From Chryseobacterium indologenes (lineage in GTDB: Bacteria > Bacteroidota > Bacteroidia > Flavobacteriales > Weeksellaceae), in contig NZ_CP018786.1 in the NCBI RefSeq assembly GCF_002025665.1, forward strand, positions 310,001 through 374,000: a DNA stretch of 64,000 bases, read 5' to 3'. Shown piece by piece: positions 43,174-52,376 of this stretch; the first letter of the stretch is position 1, and the number at the start of each line of letters is the position of its first letter. A program made the translations under genes and the position numbers. The notes under the pieces are model-generated. The model ran no database searches. It had not been told where the DNA came from and saw nothing but the letters and a program-made list of their open reading frames with translations.

Positions 43174-43237
43174 GTTTGTGTTTATTATTCCTGATTCCCG
43201 TTAATTTTATACATTTATTATTTTAAAAACAAAAGCT

Positions 43238-43735
43238 ATGAGTCATAAAGATCATCATATTTTTGAGAAATTTTCAAACTGGGCTGTGAAATTTACAGGA
43301 AGTCCGTATGCTTTTATAGGAGCTTTTCTTATTGTAGTAGTATGGGCAGTTTCAGGACCTTTTTTTGACTATTCCGAAACCTGGCAGTTAGTAATCAATA
43401 CAGGCACTACAATCATTACTTTTCTGATGGTTTTCCTGATTCAGAAAGCTCAGAACAAAGATTCCAAAGCCATACAGATCAAACTCAATGAGCTTATTGC
43501 GGCTCATGAAAAAGCAAGCAACCGTATTGTGGATATTGAAGATCTTACGGAAGCAGAATTGGACCAGCTTCACATCTATTATGAAAAACTGGGGCAGCTT
43601 GCCAAAAAAGATGCTGATATTCATACTTCTCATTCCATTGATGCAGCACAAAGAAATCAGGATTATAAGTATGAATTCTTTAAAAGAAAACATGAAGAAT
43701 GGATGCAGAAACAGGAACATAAAAAGCAGAATTAA
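43238..43735 (+). CDS. Low-affinity iron permease family protein
   Basis: A 165-residue protein with two membrane helices (about 25-45 and 55-75) and a long charged helical tail. FSNWAVKFTGSPYAFIGAFLIVVVWAVSGPFF and VINTGTTIITFLMVFLIQKAQNKDSKAIQIKLNELI are typical of the Fe_trans (FET4-like) family. Bacterial members are much shorter than yeast FET4 and their transport activity is not well shown. The position after a siderophore receptor fits iron supply. Confidence 0.85.
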   Translation: MSHKDHHIFEKFSNWAVKFTGSPYAFIGAFLIVVVWAVSGPFFDYSETWQLVINTGTTIITFLMVFLIQKAQNKDSKAIQIKLNELIAAHEKASNRIVDIEDLTEAELDQLHIYYEKLGQLAKKDADIHTSHSIDAAQRNQDYKYEFFKRKHEEWMQKQEHKKQN

Positions 43736-43879
43736 AAATTTTCTAAATATTTTTGAATATTATGATTTTTTTTAATTCTCTTATTGGTGTTATTATGGAT
43801 TTTAGTGTTTATTTTTAATTTTTAATCTTGTTTTTAGTGTTTGTTTCAATAAATATTTACTTTTATTGAAAAAAAACAT

Positions 43880-46132
43880 ATGAAAGCAAAATTATTTTGT
43901 TTGCCGATATTTCTGTTAGCAATATCCGCAAATGCACAATGGAGCAGAGGATTGCCTCAACAGAAAATAATAAAAAAGAGTGATCATTCTGTTTACTACA
44001 AGCTTGATATTGACCAGATAAGAACACAGCTGCTAAGAGCTCCTAAAATGGGTGAAGGTTCTCCCATTACTATCAATATTCCTACTCTTGAAGGGAAAAT
44101 AGAAAAATTTACCGTCAACAGTTTTCCGGTTATGGATGAAACTTTGGCTAATAAATACCAGTTGGGCTCTTATGTAGGGATTGGAACTGATGATCCAACC
44201 AAATACATCCGTTTCAGTGTTGCTCCCAATGATTTCCAGTCTATGATAATTGGTGCCGACGGGCAATATGAATTTATAGAACCTGCAACATCTGATAAGT
44301 CTTATTATTCCGTACATGGGAAGACTAATAAGAACGGACATGCATTTGTGTGTAATACAAAAGAAGATAAAGAAGCTGTTGCTAGAATGCAGAAGCTTAT
44401 GAACTCCGGATCTACAGCCAAATCAAATAATAAAACATTCCATACCCTTAGACTGGCAATGTCTGTAACAGGGGAATATACTGCTTTCTTTGGAGGGGCA
44501 GCAGGTGCTCTTACCCAAATAAATGCTACTTTATCAAGAGTGAATGGTGTACTTGAAAAAGAATTTAATGTACATGTTAATGCGATTAATGCTCCCAACC
44601 TAATATTTACGGATGCTGCCAATGATCCTTATAGCGAATCCAGTCTTATGTGTAAATGGAATAATGAATTGATGAATACATTACATGGAGGAGCATACGG
44701 TGTTACAGATGCAGATTTTGATATAGGACATTTATTTGGAGCAACAGGGGGTGGTGGAAGTGCCGGTTGTATCGGTTGTATCGGAAGTAATGATACCTCT
44801 ACAAGTATTGATCCTAGTTGTCAAAACTCACCTTCTCCAGGCAATTATAAAGGAAGTGGATATACTTCCCCTGGAATTGATTATTACGCTGGTGGAACAT
44901 GGAACCAAAACAGTACTGCTCAATTACCACCAAGTGGAGACGCTTTTGATATTGATTTTGTAGCACATGAGATCGGGCACCAATTGGGAGATTCCCATAC
45001 ATATAGTTTCTACGAAAATTTTCTGAATCAGGAAGTAGAACCAGGTTCAGGATCTACCATCATGGGATATGCAGGAATTACAGGTCCGAATACAGATGTA
45101 CAAAAGCATTCCGATGTATATTTTCATAATGTAAGTATTGAGCAGGTACAGACCAATCTTGCTTCTGTAACAGCAGATATTGAAACTCCGATTACCAATA
45201 ATCCACCTGTGGTTACAGCAATGCCTACTACTTATACCATTCCGAAATCTACAGCATTTGTGTTGACGGCATCAGCTACAGATCCGGATGGAGATGCACT
45301 GACCTATTGCTGGGAACAGGTAAATCCGAGCAGTTTAGGCAATGGAGTAACCAAAAATAATATCGGAAATACAAGTTCAGGAGCGAATTTCAGATCCTGG
45401 GCACCTACTGCAAGTCCTACAAGATATTTTCCTAAACTGGCTACAGTGCTTGGCGGTGCTGTAAAAAATACAACAGATTTTGAAGCTGCAAGTACAGTAG
45501 CAAGAACAACAAACTTCCGGGTAACGGTAAGAGATAATAAACCGGGAGGACAGGCTCAGACTGCTCATACTACACAGACTGTAGTTGTAGGGAATGCGGC
45601 TGCGTTTACCGTTAATACAACATCACTGACTCCTAATGCGAACTCTGCTATTGCATGGACGGTTTCCGGAACTACAGCTTCTCCATATAATGTAGCGAAT
45701 GTTAAAATTGATTATACAGAAGATGGTGGAGTAACCTGGAATGATCTGGCTGCATCAGTACCCAATAACGGATCGGCAAGTGTTTTCATTCCTGCATCTT
45801 TAACCGGAAAAACTATTCACCTGAGAGTTTCTGCTATCGGAAATGTTTTCTATGCCGTGAAGCAAGCTACGGTATCCAGTCTTTTGGCAGTTTCTGAAGC
45901 TGGAAATGTAAAATCTGTTAAGATTTATCCAAACCCTGCAGAAGACGTCTTGAATGTAATGAATGTTTCATCCAATGCATCTTATGAAATTTTCAATGCT
46001 CCGGGACAGTTGATTGCAAAAGGAACAATAGGAGAGGGTAAGATTAATGTAAGAACTCTTGTGAAAGGAATTTACTTTATTACCATCAATAATAAAGAAG
46101 AGAAAAGCACAACCAAGTTTGTGAAAAAATAA
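43880..46132 (+). CDS. Reprolysin-like secreted metallopeptidase with T9SS sorting domain
   Basis: A 750-residue exported protease. A signal peptide (ending SANAQ) and a propeptide-like region (about 20-185) come first. The catalytic domain (about 190-430) has the metzincin zinc site HEIGHQLGDSH at 363-373 and a Met-turn-like IMGYAG. A Cys-containing GSAGCIGCIGSN loop precedes it. A beta-sandwich region (about 440-670) follows. The last 75 residues (VKIYPNPAEDVLNV ... KGIYFITI ... KFVKK) are a type A type-IX sorting domain, so it is exported and anchored or released at the surface. Role: nutrient release or virulence-type proteolysis, inferred. Confidence 0.92.
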   Translation: MKAKLFCLPIFLLAISANAQWSRGLPQQKIIKKSDHSVYYKLDIDQIRTQLLRAPKMGEGSPITINIPTLEGKIEKFTVNSFPVMDETLANKYQLGSYVGIGTDDPTKYIRFSVAPNDFQSMIIGADGQYEFIEPATSDKSYYSVHGKTNKNGHAFVCNTKEDKEAVARMQKLMNSGSTAKSNNKTFHTLRLAMSVTGEYTAFFGGAAGALTQINATLSRVNGVLEKEFNVHVNAINAPNLIFTDAANDPYSESSLMCKWNNELMNTLHGGAYGVTDADFDIGHLFGATGGGGSAGCIGCIGSNDTSTSIDPSCQNSPSPGNYKGSGYTSPGIDYYAGGTWNQNSTAQLPPSGDAFDIDFVAHEIGHQLGDSHTYSFYENFLNQEVEPGSGSTIMGYAGITGPNTDVQKHSDVYFHNVSIEQVQTNLASVTADIETPITNNPPVVTAMPTTYTIPKSTAFVLTASATDPDGDALTYCWEQVNPSSLGNGVTKNNIGNTSSGANFRSWAPTASPTRYFPKLATVLGGAVKNTTDFEAASTVARTTNFRVTVRDNKPGGQAQTAHTTQTVVVGNAAAFTVNTTSLTPNANSAIAWTVSGTTASPYNVANVKIDYTEDGGVTWNDLAASVPNNGSASVFIPASLTGKTIHLRVSAIGNVFYAVKQATVSSLLAVSEAGNVKSVKIYPNPAEDVLNVMNVSSNASYEIFNAPGQLIAKGTIGEGKINVRTLVKGIYFITINNKEEKSTTKFVKK

Positions 46133-46154
46133 TCCAGTAAAAAATCAAAATAAA

Positions 46155-46182
46155 AAACCTCTGAGTCATCAGAGGTTTTTTT
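46155..46182. terminator. Bidirectional intrinsic terminator
   Basis: A 10-bp stem AAACCTCTGA/TCAGAGGTTT with loop GTCA, flanked by A6 and T8, between two convergent genes. Confidence 0.92.
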
Positions 46183-46193
46183 TATGGTTTGTA

Positions 46194-48914
46194 TTATCTC
46201 ATAAAATAGTTGAAATAGCTACAGCTTCCCATCAGGTTCTTTGTGGTTTCAGTGTCAGAATACTGAGCTTTCAGCTGAGCAAAGTAGGTTCTGTATTTCT
46301 GGTTTTTAAGTTGGTCCATTTCCTTTTGGCGGGCCTCTTCTTTTTCAGACCATTTCGGATCAGAATAATCAAAATCTTTTGGTGCTTTCGCCTCATACTG
46401 ATAATATTTACCCTGTTCAGCACTTGCCATCTGGAATAAGATTCTTGCTTTTTCCTCTTTATTATTGGAAAGTTTAAGTGCTTTTTGATAATAATTGATT
46501 GACAGGTCAAAATTATCAGGTTCAATATAAGAAGTATCAAGGAAGTTTTTATAATAATACTTGTAAGGATTCTTTCTGTCCGTATTCCAGAAATCATATT
46601 TACCTCCGTTACTGTTGTCGATATCCATAACAAACAACTGACGATAATATCCTAAAATAGAAGTATTGTATAATAAGTTTCCGATGAGTTGATTGGCTTT
46701 TGCTGCTTTTTCACCTGTGCCGTTTCCAATCTTTTTTAGTTGAATCAATGCATCTGCCAATTCAAGTTTGTCCATACTTGTTTTAATGAAAGGGAAATCA
46801 GTGTAACTTTCTGTTTTCATACTTTCCGTATCAGGACTTCCAAAGCTTTCCCACACATTATGCCCGAAGACAAGGTTTGAAATATTTTTAAACCCGTTAT
46901 ACTCAGCAGGAGCATATTGTTTTGGAGTGATGGTCTGTCCACTCTTTTCATTCCATTCATAATTCTGTCTTGGAATTCCTGCAAAGCTTTTTGCTTTTTC
47001 ATAATAAGCTTTCGCCTTTTCAAAATCGGCAAGTCTCATGGCTCTGTCTCCATAAATGGTACTGAAGAAGGCATCAATATTGCCTACACTGTCCATATTT
47101 TTTGAGATGATCTGCTGCTCAAACTGGGTTTTATTTGGCTTTCTGTAAAACTCTTCCACGCTTTTTACCAGACTTGAGTTCGGGTTATATTGGAGATCAG
47201 AAAGTTTATTGTTCATCAGGAATGATTTTCCGTCCTCTCCCTGAAGGAAGTAACGGTTTGCAATAACATCTTTAAGGAAATCTGCGGTAGAAGGTACTTC
47301 GCCATAATAATCGAAATTATCTGTAGTGGCTGTATCTTTTTCTACCTTTTTGTCTACGAAGTATTCTGCATACTCTTTCATCAGATGATCTTCATAGTCT
47401 GCATCAATTTTCGGCTGAGAAACGATGTCATTCAGAACTTTCATTCTTTTGATTTCCTCCAGATATTCCAGATTGGTAGTTTTGATGTCGTTCAGAATTT
47501 CAGAACTTTCTTTATAGTCTTTCTTTAAAAACTTAAGATAAGCGTCTGCAATCTGCCAGTATTCATCCTTAGATTTTTCTTTTGTTTTGTCTGTGAATTT
47601 TTCCAGGCTGTCCAGGAAGTCCTGTGTTTTTTCATCGTAATAATAGCCTGTTCTGGTATAGAAAGGAATTCTGTCCGGATTGCTGAACAGTTCATCATCA
47701 CTTTGATCAGCTTTAGCATTATCACCTGTTTTATCAGATTTAGAACCGCCGAAAAGATTTTTAAAGAACCTTACAATTTTCTGCCAGAAAGAAAGTTTTT
47801 CTTCCTTTACTTCAGGTTTCGTTTGAGCTGTAGAATTGTTTTTTGCAGCGTTGTCCGTAGAGTTTTCTTTTGCCGATACCTTTTGAGCCTCCGAAGTATA
47901 GTAATACGTAGGCAGATAGCTTCTTTCAAGTTCATTGATACTTCTTGCAGCCATTACCTTCAGAATCTCGGAATCAGGATTGATCTCATACATCTTTTCC
48001 ATCATTGGAATAGGATTGTTGAAGTCTTCATATCCTAACAGAAAATAAGCCATATTCTTTTCCTCATTCGTATTGGCTCTTTTCATGATATTGCTGAAAG
48101 AGGCAGTATCTGAAAGCTTCATAGAAACAAATGCAGATTCTTTACGGTCTTTGCTATTCATGAATACCTGGAAAAAATTCCAGTTAGCATCACTGTTCAT
48201 TTCCAATCCTCTTTGTGCTCCTGCCAATTGGTCCAGAGACATGAAATAGACTGTTCCTTTTAGTTTGATGGGAGCAACATATGTTTTGAAAGCCTGTACC
48301 GCAGAATCATAATTTCTTGTATAATGATTCAGACGTACCAGCTGATATCCGTAACGTTGTTTGATTTCAGGATTTCTCGCTGCGTTGTATAAAGAGGTCA
48401 AAGCTGCGATCGTTTTATTGTAATCAAGAGCAGTAGCATTTTTTCTGTTGGCATCTCTGTCATAATAGAATGAGTTTTCACTTTCTATATAATTGATGCT
48501 CATATAAGGCTCAAGATATTTGGCTTCAATCAAATAATCAATGCCTTCCTTGTATTTTTGGTAAAATCCTGTACCTAGTTTTTGTAAAATAGGGTTGGTT
48601 GGATTTCCGCTCTTTAAAGCATTCAGGTCGTTCATACTGATTTTATACACCAGATTCTGGGTTTCAGAATAGCTGAGCTGATTGTTGAAGAACCTTTTCC
48701 ATGTTTCCACATTGTCATCAGGAATCAATGCTGAGTTATATCCTCCATAAAATCTGCTTGAATAATTGTGCAGAAAAGGAAGATAAGCCTTGTCCTTGAT
48801 GATGGTTTGTGTAAAAAGGTTGAAGTAATCATAATCAGGATCTGACCACGCACACGCGTCAGATTGTGTATAGAAAAGTGATACAACCGCAAGTGAAAGA
48901 ATGTACTTTTTCAT
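46194..48914 (-). CDS. Large exported TPR-like protein, function unknown
   Basis: A 906-residue protein with a signal sequence (about 1-20) and a mature part full of helical pairs resembling tetratricopeptide repeats (for example ALKLSNNKEEKARILFQMASAEQ and RMADFEKAKAYYEKAKSFAG-like blocks). A low-complexity segment near residue 345-410 contains a short hydrophobic-basic stretch (FWQKIVRFFKNLFGG) that could touch the membrane. No enzymatic motif. It is second in a transcript with the lipoprotein gene at 48992 (77-base gap), so the two may act together on the cell surface. Confidence 0.7.
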   Translation of the reverse strand: MKKYILSLAVVSLFYTQSDACAWSDPDYDYFNLFTQTIIKDKAYLPFLHNYSSRFYGGYNSALIPDDNVETWKRFFNNQLSYSETQNLVYKISMNDLNALKSGNPTNPILQKLGTGFYQKYKEGIDYLIEAKYLEPYMSINYIESENSFYYDRDANRKNATALDYNKTIAALTSLYNAARNPEIKQRYGYQLVRLNHYTRNYDSAVQAFKTYVAPIKLKGTVYFMSLDQLAGAQRGLEMNSDANWNFFQVFMNSKDRKESAFVSMKLSDTASFSNIMKRANTNEEKNMAYFLLGYEDFNNPIPMMEKMYEINPDSEILKVMAARSINELERSYLPTYYYTSEAQKVSAKENSTDNAAKNNSTAQTKPEVKEEKLSFWQKIVRFFKNLFGGSKSDKTGDNAKADQSDDELFSNPDRIPFYTRTGYYYDEKTQDFLDSLEKFTDKTKEKSKDEYWQIADAYLKFLKKDYKESSEILNDIKTTNLEYLEEIKRMKVLNDIVSQPKIDADYEDHLMKEYAEYFVDKKVEKDTATTDNFDYYGEVPSTADFLKDVIANRYFLQGEDGKSFLMNNKLSDLQYNPNSSLVKSVEEFYRKPNKTQFEQQIISKNMDSVGNIDAFFSTIYGDRAMRLADFEKAKAYYEKAKSFAGIPRQNYEWNEKSGQTITPKQYAPAEYNGFKNISNLVFGHNVWESFGSPDTESMKTESYTDFPFIKTSMDKLELADALIQLKKIGNGTGEKAAKANQLIGNLLYNTSILGYYRQLFVMDIDNSNGGKYDFWNTDRKNPYKYYYKNFLDTSYIEPDNFDLSINYYQKALKLSNNKEEKARILFQMASAEQGKYYQYEAKAPKDFDYSDPKWSEKEEARQKEMDQLKNQKYRTYFAQLKAQYSDTETTKNLMGSCSYFNYFMR

Positions 48915-48991
48915 AGGGTGTGTAGTGTTTTTTTAGTTTTAATATTGTATGATGGTAGTGTTCTGGTAAGTATGCCTCTATCTTTAAAAGA

Positions 48992-49969
48992 TTAAAATTT
49001 CCGGTCTAACACAAATTTACTATCTAATTGATAATAAATGATATTAAAATGCGGGATTTTTTTCTGTAAAAAGGCAATGACATCGTCAAGCTGTTCTTCG
49101 GAGATTTCTTCTATCTTTATTTTGAAGCCTTTATTTAAATAGCTTCCAAAGTAGAATCCGTCTTTCATGACTTCAACTTCATGATCTGAAATCTTTTTGA
49201 AATTGGAGTTTTCCAGATCTCTTTTTGATAAGGCATTAATAAGTTTGTGTTTTCCTAAATGATTGGTAACAATCCCCCACGAATAAATAGGAAGTGCCAC
49301 TTCAATATTTTTGATAGGGTAATCTTCCATTTTCGAAAGATAACTTTTCAGAATATTCACATCCAGGATAGAATTCTTATCAGAGTTCTCGAGCGGTGAC
49401 GAAGTAGAGTAGCACATCAGGTATACTTTTTCTACCGGAGGAATTCCGGTCTGCTTTTTATCTTTCACCTGATGAAGACGGAGCGTGCAGGTAATTTCTT
49501 TTCCGGAAACTCTTTTGAGTTCTTTCAGAAATTTAAAATAATCATTCCGTGTTCCGGCGGTCCAGTCACAATCAATTTGAATTTCAGAATAAGTTTTCAG
49601 GTGATATACTTCTGTTTTCTTTTGAACCAATAGATGAATGCTTTCTGCCAGGAATTTGATCTCTTCTGCAGAAATACCCAGTAATGTCTGATTGGTAATG
49701 AAAACCGTAGGAACAATCTGCTTGTCTGTCTGAAAACTTTGGTCTTTGGTGATAACAGCAACGGGCTGAAATTTTCCGTTCACCTTATCTACATCAAAGA
49801 ATCTGGTATATAAATAAGGAACAGTTGCCTGATCCAATGCTTTTTTCTCTTCTTGATCAAGCTTTAGTTTGGTTTTCCAGTAATAAAATGTGTAAGAATG
49901 ATGTTCTTTCCTGCTGCATGATACAATAAGAAAAAAGATGAGTAGAAATAAGATTTTAAAATGTTTCAT
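48992..49969 (-). CDS. Uncharacterised lipoprotein, TIM-barrel-like pattern
   Basis: A 325-residue lipoprotein (lipobox IVSC, then SRKEHH). Alternating strands and helices with acidic strand ends, such as EIQIDCDWTAGTRNDYFKFLKELKRV and KNIEVALPIYSWGIV, resemble a (beta/alpha)8 barrel of glycoside-hydrolase type, with DCDW as a possible active-site region. No family can be named with confidence. First gene of a pair with the TPR-like protein. Confidence 0.6.
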   Translation of the reverse strand: MKHFKILFLLIFFLIVSCSRKEHHSYTFYYWKTKLKLDQEEKKALDQATVPYLYTRFFDVDKVNGKFQPVAVITKDQSFQTDKQIVPTVFITNQTLLGISAEEIKFLAESIHLLVQKKTEVYHLKTYSEIQIDCDWTAGTRNDYFKFLKELKRVSGKEITCTLRLHQVKDKKQTGIPPVEKVYLMCYSTSSPLENSDKNSILDVNILKSYLSKMEDYPIKNIEVALPIYSWGIVTNHLGKHKLINALSKRDLENSNFKKISDHEVEVMKDGFYFGSYLNKGFKIKIEEISEEQLDDVIAFLQKKIPHFNIIYYQLDSKFVLDRKF

Positions 49970-50104
49970 TGGTGTAAATCACCCTTCAAAAGTAAAGATA
50001 TTTTGGCAGAATATAAACCGTAAAATCCCGGTGATTAAAGGTAGGAAGCAAAAGAATATTGTATTTACTTATTATGACTTGTTCAAATGCAGTAGATTGT
50101 ATAA

Positions 50105-50157
50105 CTATTCCCCTCCTCCGGAGGGGTGGCAAATTTATAATTTGACGGGGTGGTTTC
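50105..50157. repeat. Interspersed palindromic repeat-like element
   Basis: TCCCCTCCTCCGGAGGGGTGG is followed by an AT-rich internal palindrome (CAAATTTATAATTTG) and then ACGGGGTGG. The first part is a strong hairpin. This layout resembles GGAGGGGTGG...GACGGGGTGG elements common in Flavobacteriia intergenic DNA. Recognised from memory. Confidence 0.55.
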
Positions 50158-50168
50158 TCACAACAAGA

Positions 50169-50192
50169 AAACCATCCCGGATGGAATGGCTT
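50169..50192 (-). terminator. Terminator-like hairpin after the gene at 50209
   Basis: AAACCATCCC/GGAATGGCTT pairs with two wobble pairs around loop GGAT. On the minus strand it is followed by a weak T-run (TTTTC). It lies 17 bases past the stop at 50209. Confidence 0.5.
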
Positions 50193-50208
50193 TCTCTATA
50201 TTATTGTA

Positions 50209-50631
50209 CTACTTGAAAAATTCGCTTTCGCATGTACAGGTTTCTTTTTTGATGCTGTCAGAAGATGAGCAGCAGCCTTCAAGATTCTTAACATTTCCTT
50301 GTTCATCGGTAAGGTAAATTTTCTCTTTATCGAATTTCACGAAAAACGTTTCTTCAAATTTTTTAAAAACCACTTTCATTACCTTATTAGGTGCGTATTT
50401 ACCAGCATTGATTTCTTCTGTTGTTTCTTCTCCGCTAGCCTGATTTATTTGAACATATCCAAAATGGACGTCCCCATTATTTTTTACATCCAGATAATAA
50501 TGAGGAGTACCAGTGCCGCTATATCCTTTCATAATATCAAAAGCTCTGTATCCAATAAAAGGAACTTCTGTCTGCTGTGCCCACGTAAAAATACTAATAC
50601 ACAGAATCATTACACTGAAAAACTTTTTCAT
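50209..50631 (-). CDS. Small exported protein with Cys-rich tail, function unknown
   Basis: A 140-residue protein starting at MKKFFSVMIL (an upstream in-frame Met, 5 codons earlier, is less likely). A signal peptide (ending FTWAQ) precedes a beta-rich domain. The C-terminus holds four cysteines (LEGCCSSSDSIKKETCTCES), which may bind a metal or form disulfides. Not recognised. Stands alone between hairpins. Confidence 0.65.
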   Translation of the reverse strand: MKKFFSVMILCISIFTWAQQTEVPFIGYRAFDIMKGYSGTGTPHYYLDVKNNGDVHFGYVQINQASGEETTEEINAGKYAPNKVMKVVFKKFEETFFVKFDKEKIYLTDEQGNVKNLEGCCSSSDSIKKETCTCESEFFK

Positions 50632-50755
50632 AGATATTTTTTTCAAAAGTAAAGATTTTTAAGCAAAACAGCTACCGTAAAAAAACGGTTATTGTATTTT
50701 AGAATAACTGTTATATTGCAAAATAGATTACCTTTTAATTGTAGCAATCATGACA

Positions 50756-50779
50756 AAGCCACCCCGAAAGGAGTGGCTT
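50756..50779 (-). terminator. Hairpin after the glycerol operon
   Basis: AAGCCACCCC/GGAGTGGCTT pairs with one C-A mismatch around loop GAAA; a short T-run follows on the minus strand. It lies 25 bases past the stop of the outer-membrane protein gene. Confidence 0.6.
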
Positions 50780-50803
50780 CTCTATAATTGAATTAAAGTT
50801 GGA

Positions 50804-51616
50804 TTAAAAAACAGTTGCTGCAAGCTGAATCCTTGCAAACTTATTCGATGGGTTCCACATCGCCATTATGGTTACAGGAAGACTGTAATGATCGGTAATC
50901 TTAACAATTTTTCCGGCCTTTAGGCCTACATTTACAATGTCAAAGCTGTTTTTTCCATTGCCATATAAAAAGGTTTTGTCATTAAGGGCAAATCCGGCTC
51001 CTACAAATGCATCCAGATTGACTTTCTGTCCCTTAATAACAGGATAGCTTGCCTGTACATAAGTAGAATATCTGTTCTTTTTATAACTTCCATCAGCTTC
51101 CAGAATTACTTCTCCTGCATTGGCTCCTCCATAAAGCATGATATCAGCCTCAATATTGATCGGGAATGATGGCCCGAAAGTATAGTTCGTTCTTAAATCA
51201 ATTATATGAGCTGTTCTTTTTTGTGAATAGCTGAAGATATCATCAGCAGCTACTGCAGTATTGATGTTTCGGGAGTTGTAAAGATCCCATAGCCCAATAT
51301 AAAAACGTCCGTCAGAATATTGAATGTAATAATTGATTTCTTTATAGTGAGTATTATCCTTATCATCTGCTAATGCAGAAGCTCCCCAGATTCCTACCTT
51401 CCATTTTTTCTCAGCATCCAAGGCATACGACAGATTTCCCATTACCACAGGCTTATCGGTGATAATAAGTCCTCTCCATAAGTGATTATTCTGAATATTG
51501 GCTGTAAAATCAAGTCTTCCTTCTTTGGATTCCTTGACTTCAGTAGTTTCCTGTGAAAATAGCTTTCCTGCTCCTAAAACAAGAAAGAAGATCCCTTTTA
51601 AGATTTTTCTCATCAT
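50804..51616 (-). CDS. Outer-membrane beta-barrel protein in glycerol operon
   Basis: About 270 residues from MMRKILKGIFF; either ATG at 51616 or 51613 may be used. A signal peptide (ending KLFSQ) is followed by strands of a small barrel: LDFTANIQNNHLWRGL, WKVGIWGASAL, INYYIQYSDGRFYIGLWDLYN and a C-terminal aromatic VF. The NHLWRGL segment resembles putative porins of the TorF type. It starts about 6 bases after glpF, so it is the last gene of glpD-glpK-glpF and may let glycerol cross the outer membrane (inference). An in-frame ATG at 51691 lies within glpF and is rejected. Confidence 0.7.
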   Translation of the reverse strand: MMRKILKGIFFLVLGAGKLFSQETTEVKESKEGRLDFTANIQNNHLWRGLIITDKPVVMGNLSYALDAEKKWKVGIWGASALADDKDNTHYKEINYYIQYSDGRFYIGLWDLYNSRNINTAVAADDIFSYSQKRTAHIIDLRTNYTFGPSFPINIEADIMLYGGANAGEVILEADGSYKKNRYSTYVQASYPVIKGQKVNLDAFVGAGFALNDKTFLYGNGKNSFDIVNVGLKAGKIVKITDHYSLPVTIMAMWNPSNKFARIQLAATVF

Positions 51617-51621
51617 GTGCC

Positions 51622-52353
51622 TTATTTTAAAAATCCATATAAAACAGCTGCGATAATAGCTCCTGTTATAGGACCTACTACAGGAATCCACGCATAACTC
51701 CAGTCACTGCTCCCTTTTACCGGTAAAATTGCGTGCATAATTCTTGGTGCAAGATCTCTTGCCGGGTTAATGGCATAGCCTGTAGTTCCTCCAAGAGATA
51801 AGCCTATGGCCCACACTACAAACGTAACAGGAATGGCGCCAATAGAACCCAATCCTACTTTAGCTGTTGGGTCTGCCTGTAAAGAAATACTTGGATCTGC
51901 AAAATAGAAAACGCAGAATACCAAGACAAAAGTCCCGATGATCTCACTGATAAGATTGGAAGATGTTTTTCTTATAGCCGGACCTGTGCTGAAACATGCC
52001 AGTTTTGCTCCTTCATCTTCCGTAATGGCAAAATGATCTTTATGAAACAGCCATACTAAAAATGCACCCAGCATTCCTCCAATCATTTGGGCTGCAATAT
52101 AAGAAGGAACCAGATCCCATGAAAATTTTCCTGCTGTCGCAAGGCCAATGGTTACAGCCGGATTCAGATGGGCCCCACTTATTGGCCCTGCAACGGTTAC
52201 TCCCACAAATACGGCCAATGCCCATGCGGTAGTAATAACAATCCATCCGGAATTATTTCCTTTCGTATCTTTCAAGACAACATTGGCTACAACACCGTTG
52301 CCTAACAATATAAGAAGCATCGTTCCGATAACTTCTGCAATAAATGGGGTCAT
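51622..52353 (-). CDS. glpF: Glycerol uptake facilitator (aquaglyceroporin)
   Basis: A 243-residue inner-membrane channel with six helices and two half-helices. The first NPA motif is in GAHLNPAVTIG (Asn64), the second in YAINPARDLAPRI (Asn196). The Asp after the second motif (NPARD) is the mark of glycerol facilitators rather than water-only aquaporins. 23 bases after glpK. Confidence 0.95.
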   Translation of the reverse strand: MTPFIAEVIGTMLLILLGNGVVANVVLKDTKGNNSGWIVITTAWALAVFVGVTVAGPISGAHLNPAVTIGLATAGKFSWDLVPSYIAAQMIGGMLGAFLVWLFHKDHFAITEDEGAKLACFSTGPAIRKTSSNLISEIIGTFVLVFCVFYFADPSISLQADPTAKVGLGSIGAIPVTFVVWAIGLSLGGTTGYAINPARDLAPRIMHAILPVKGSSDWSYAWIPVVGPITGAIIAAVLYGFLK

Positions 52354-52376
52354 ATAAGTTTTTTTTGATGAGTAAG

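Noticed and set aside
51614..51691. Upstream ATG of the outer-membrane protein inside glpF
   Set aside because: It would put the signal peptide internally; the Met pair at 51613/51616 gives a normal signal sequence.
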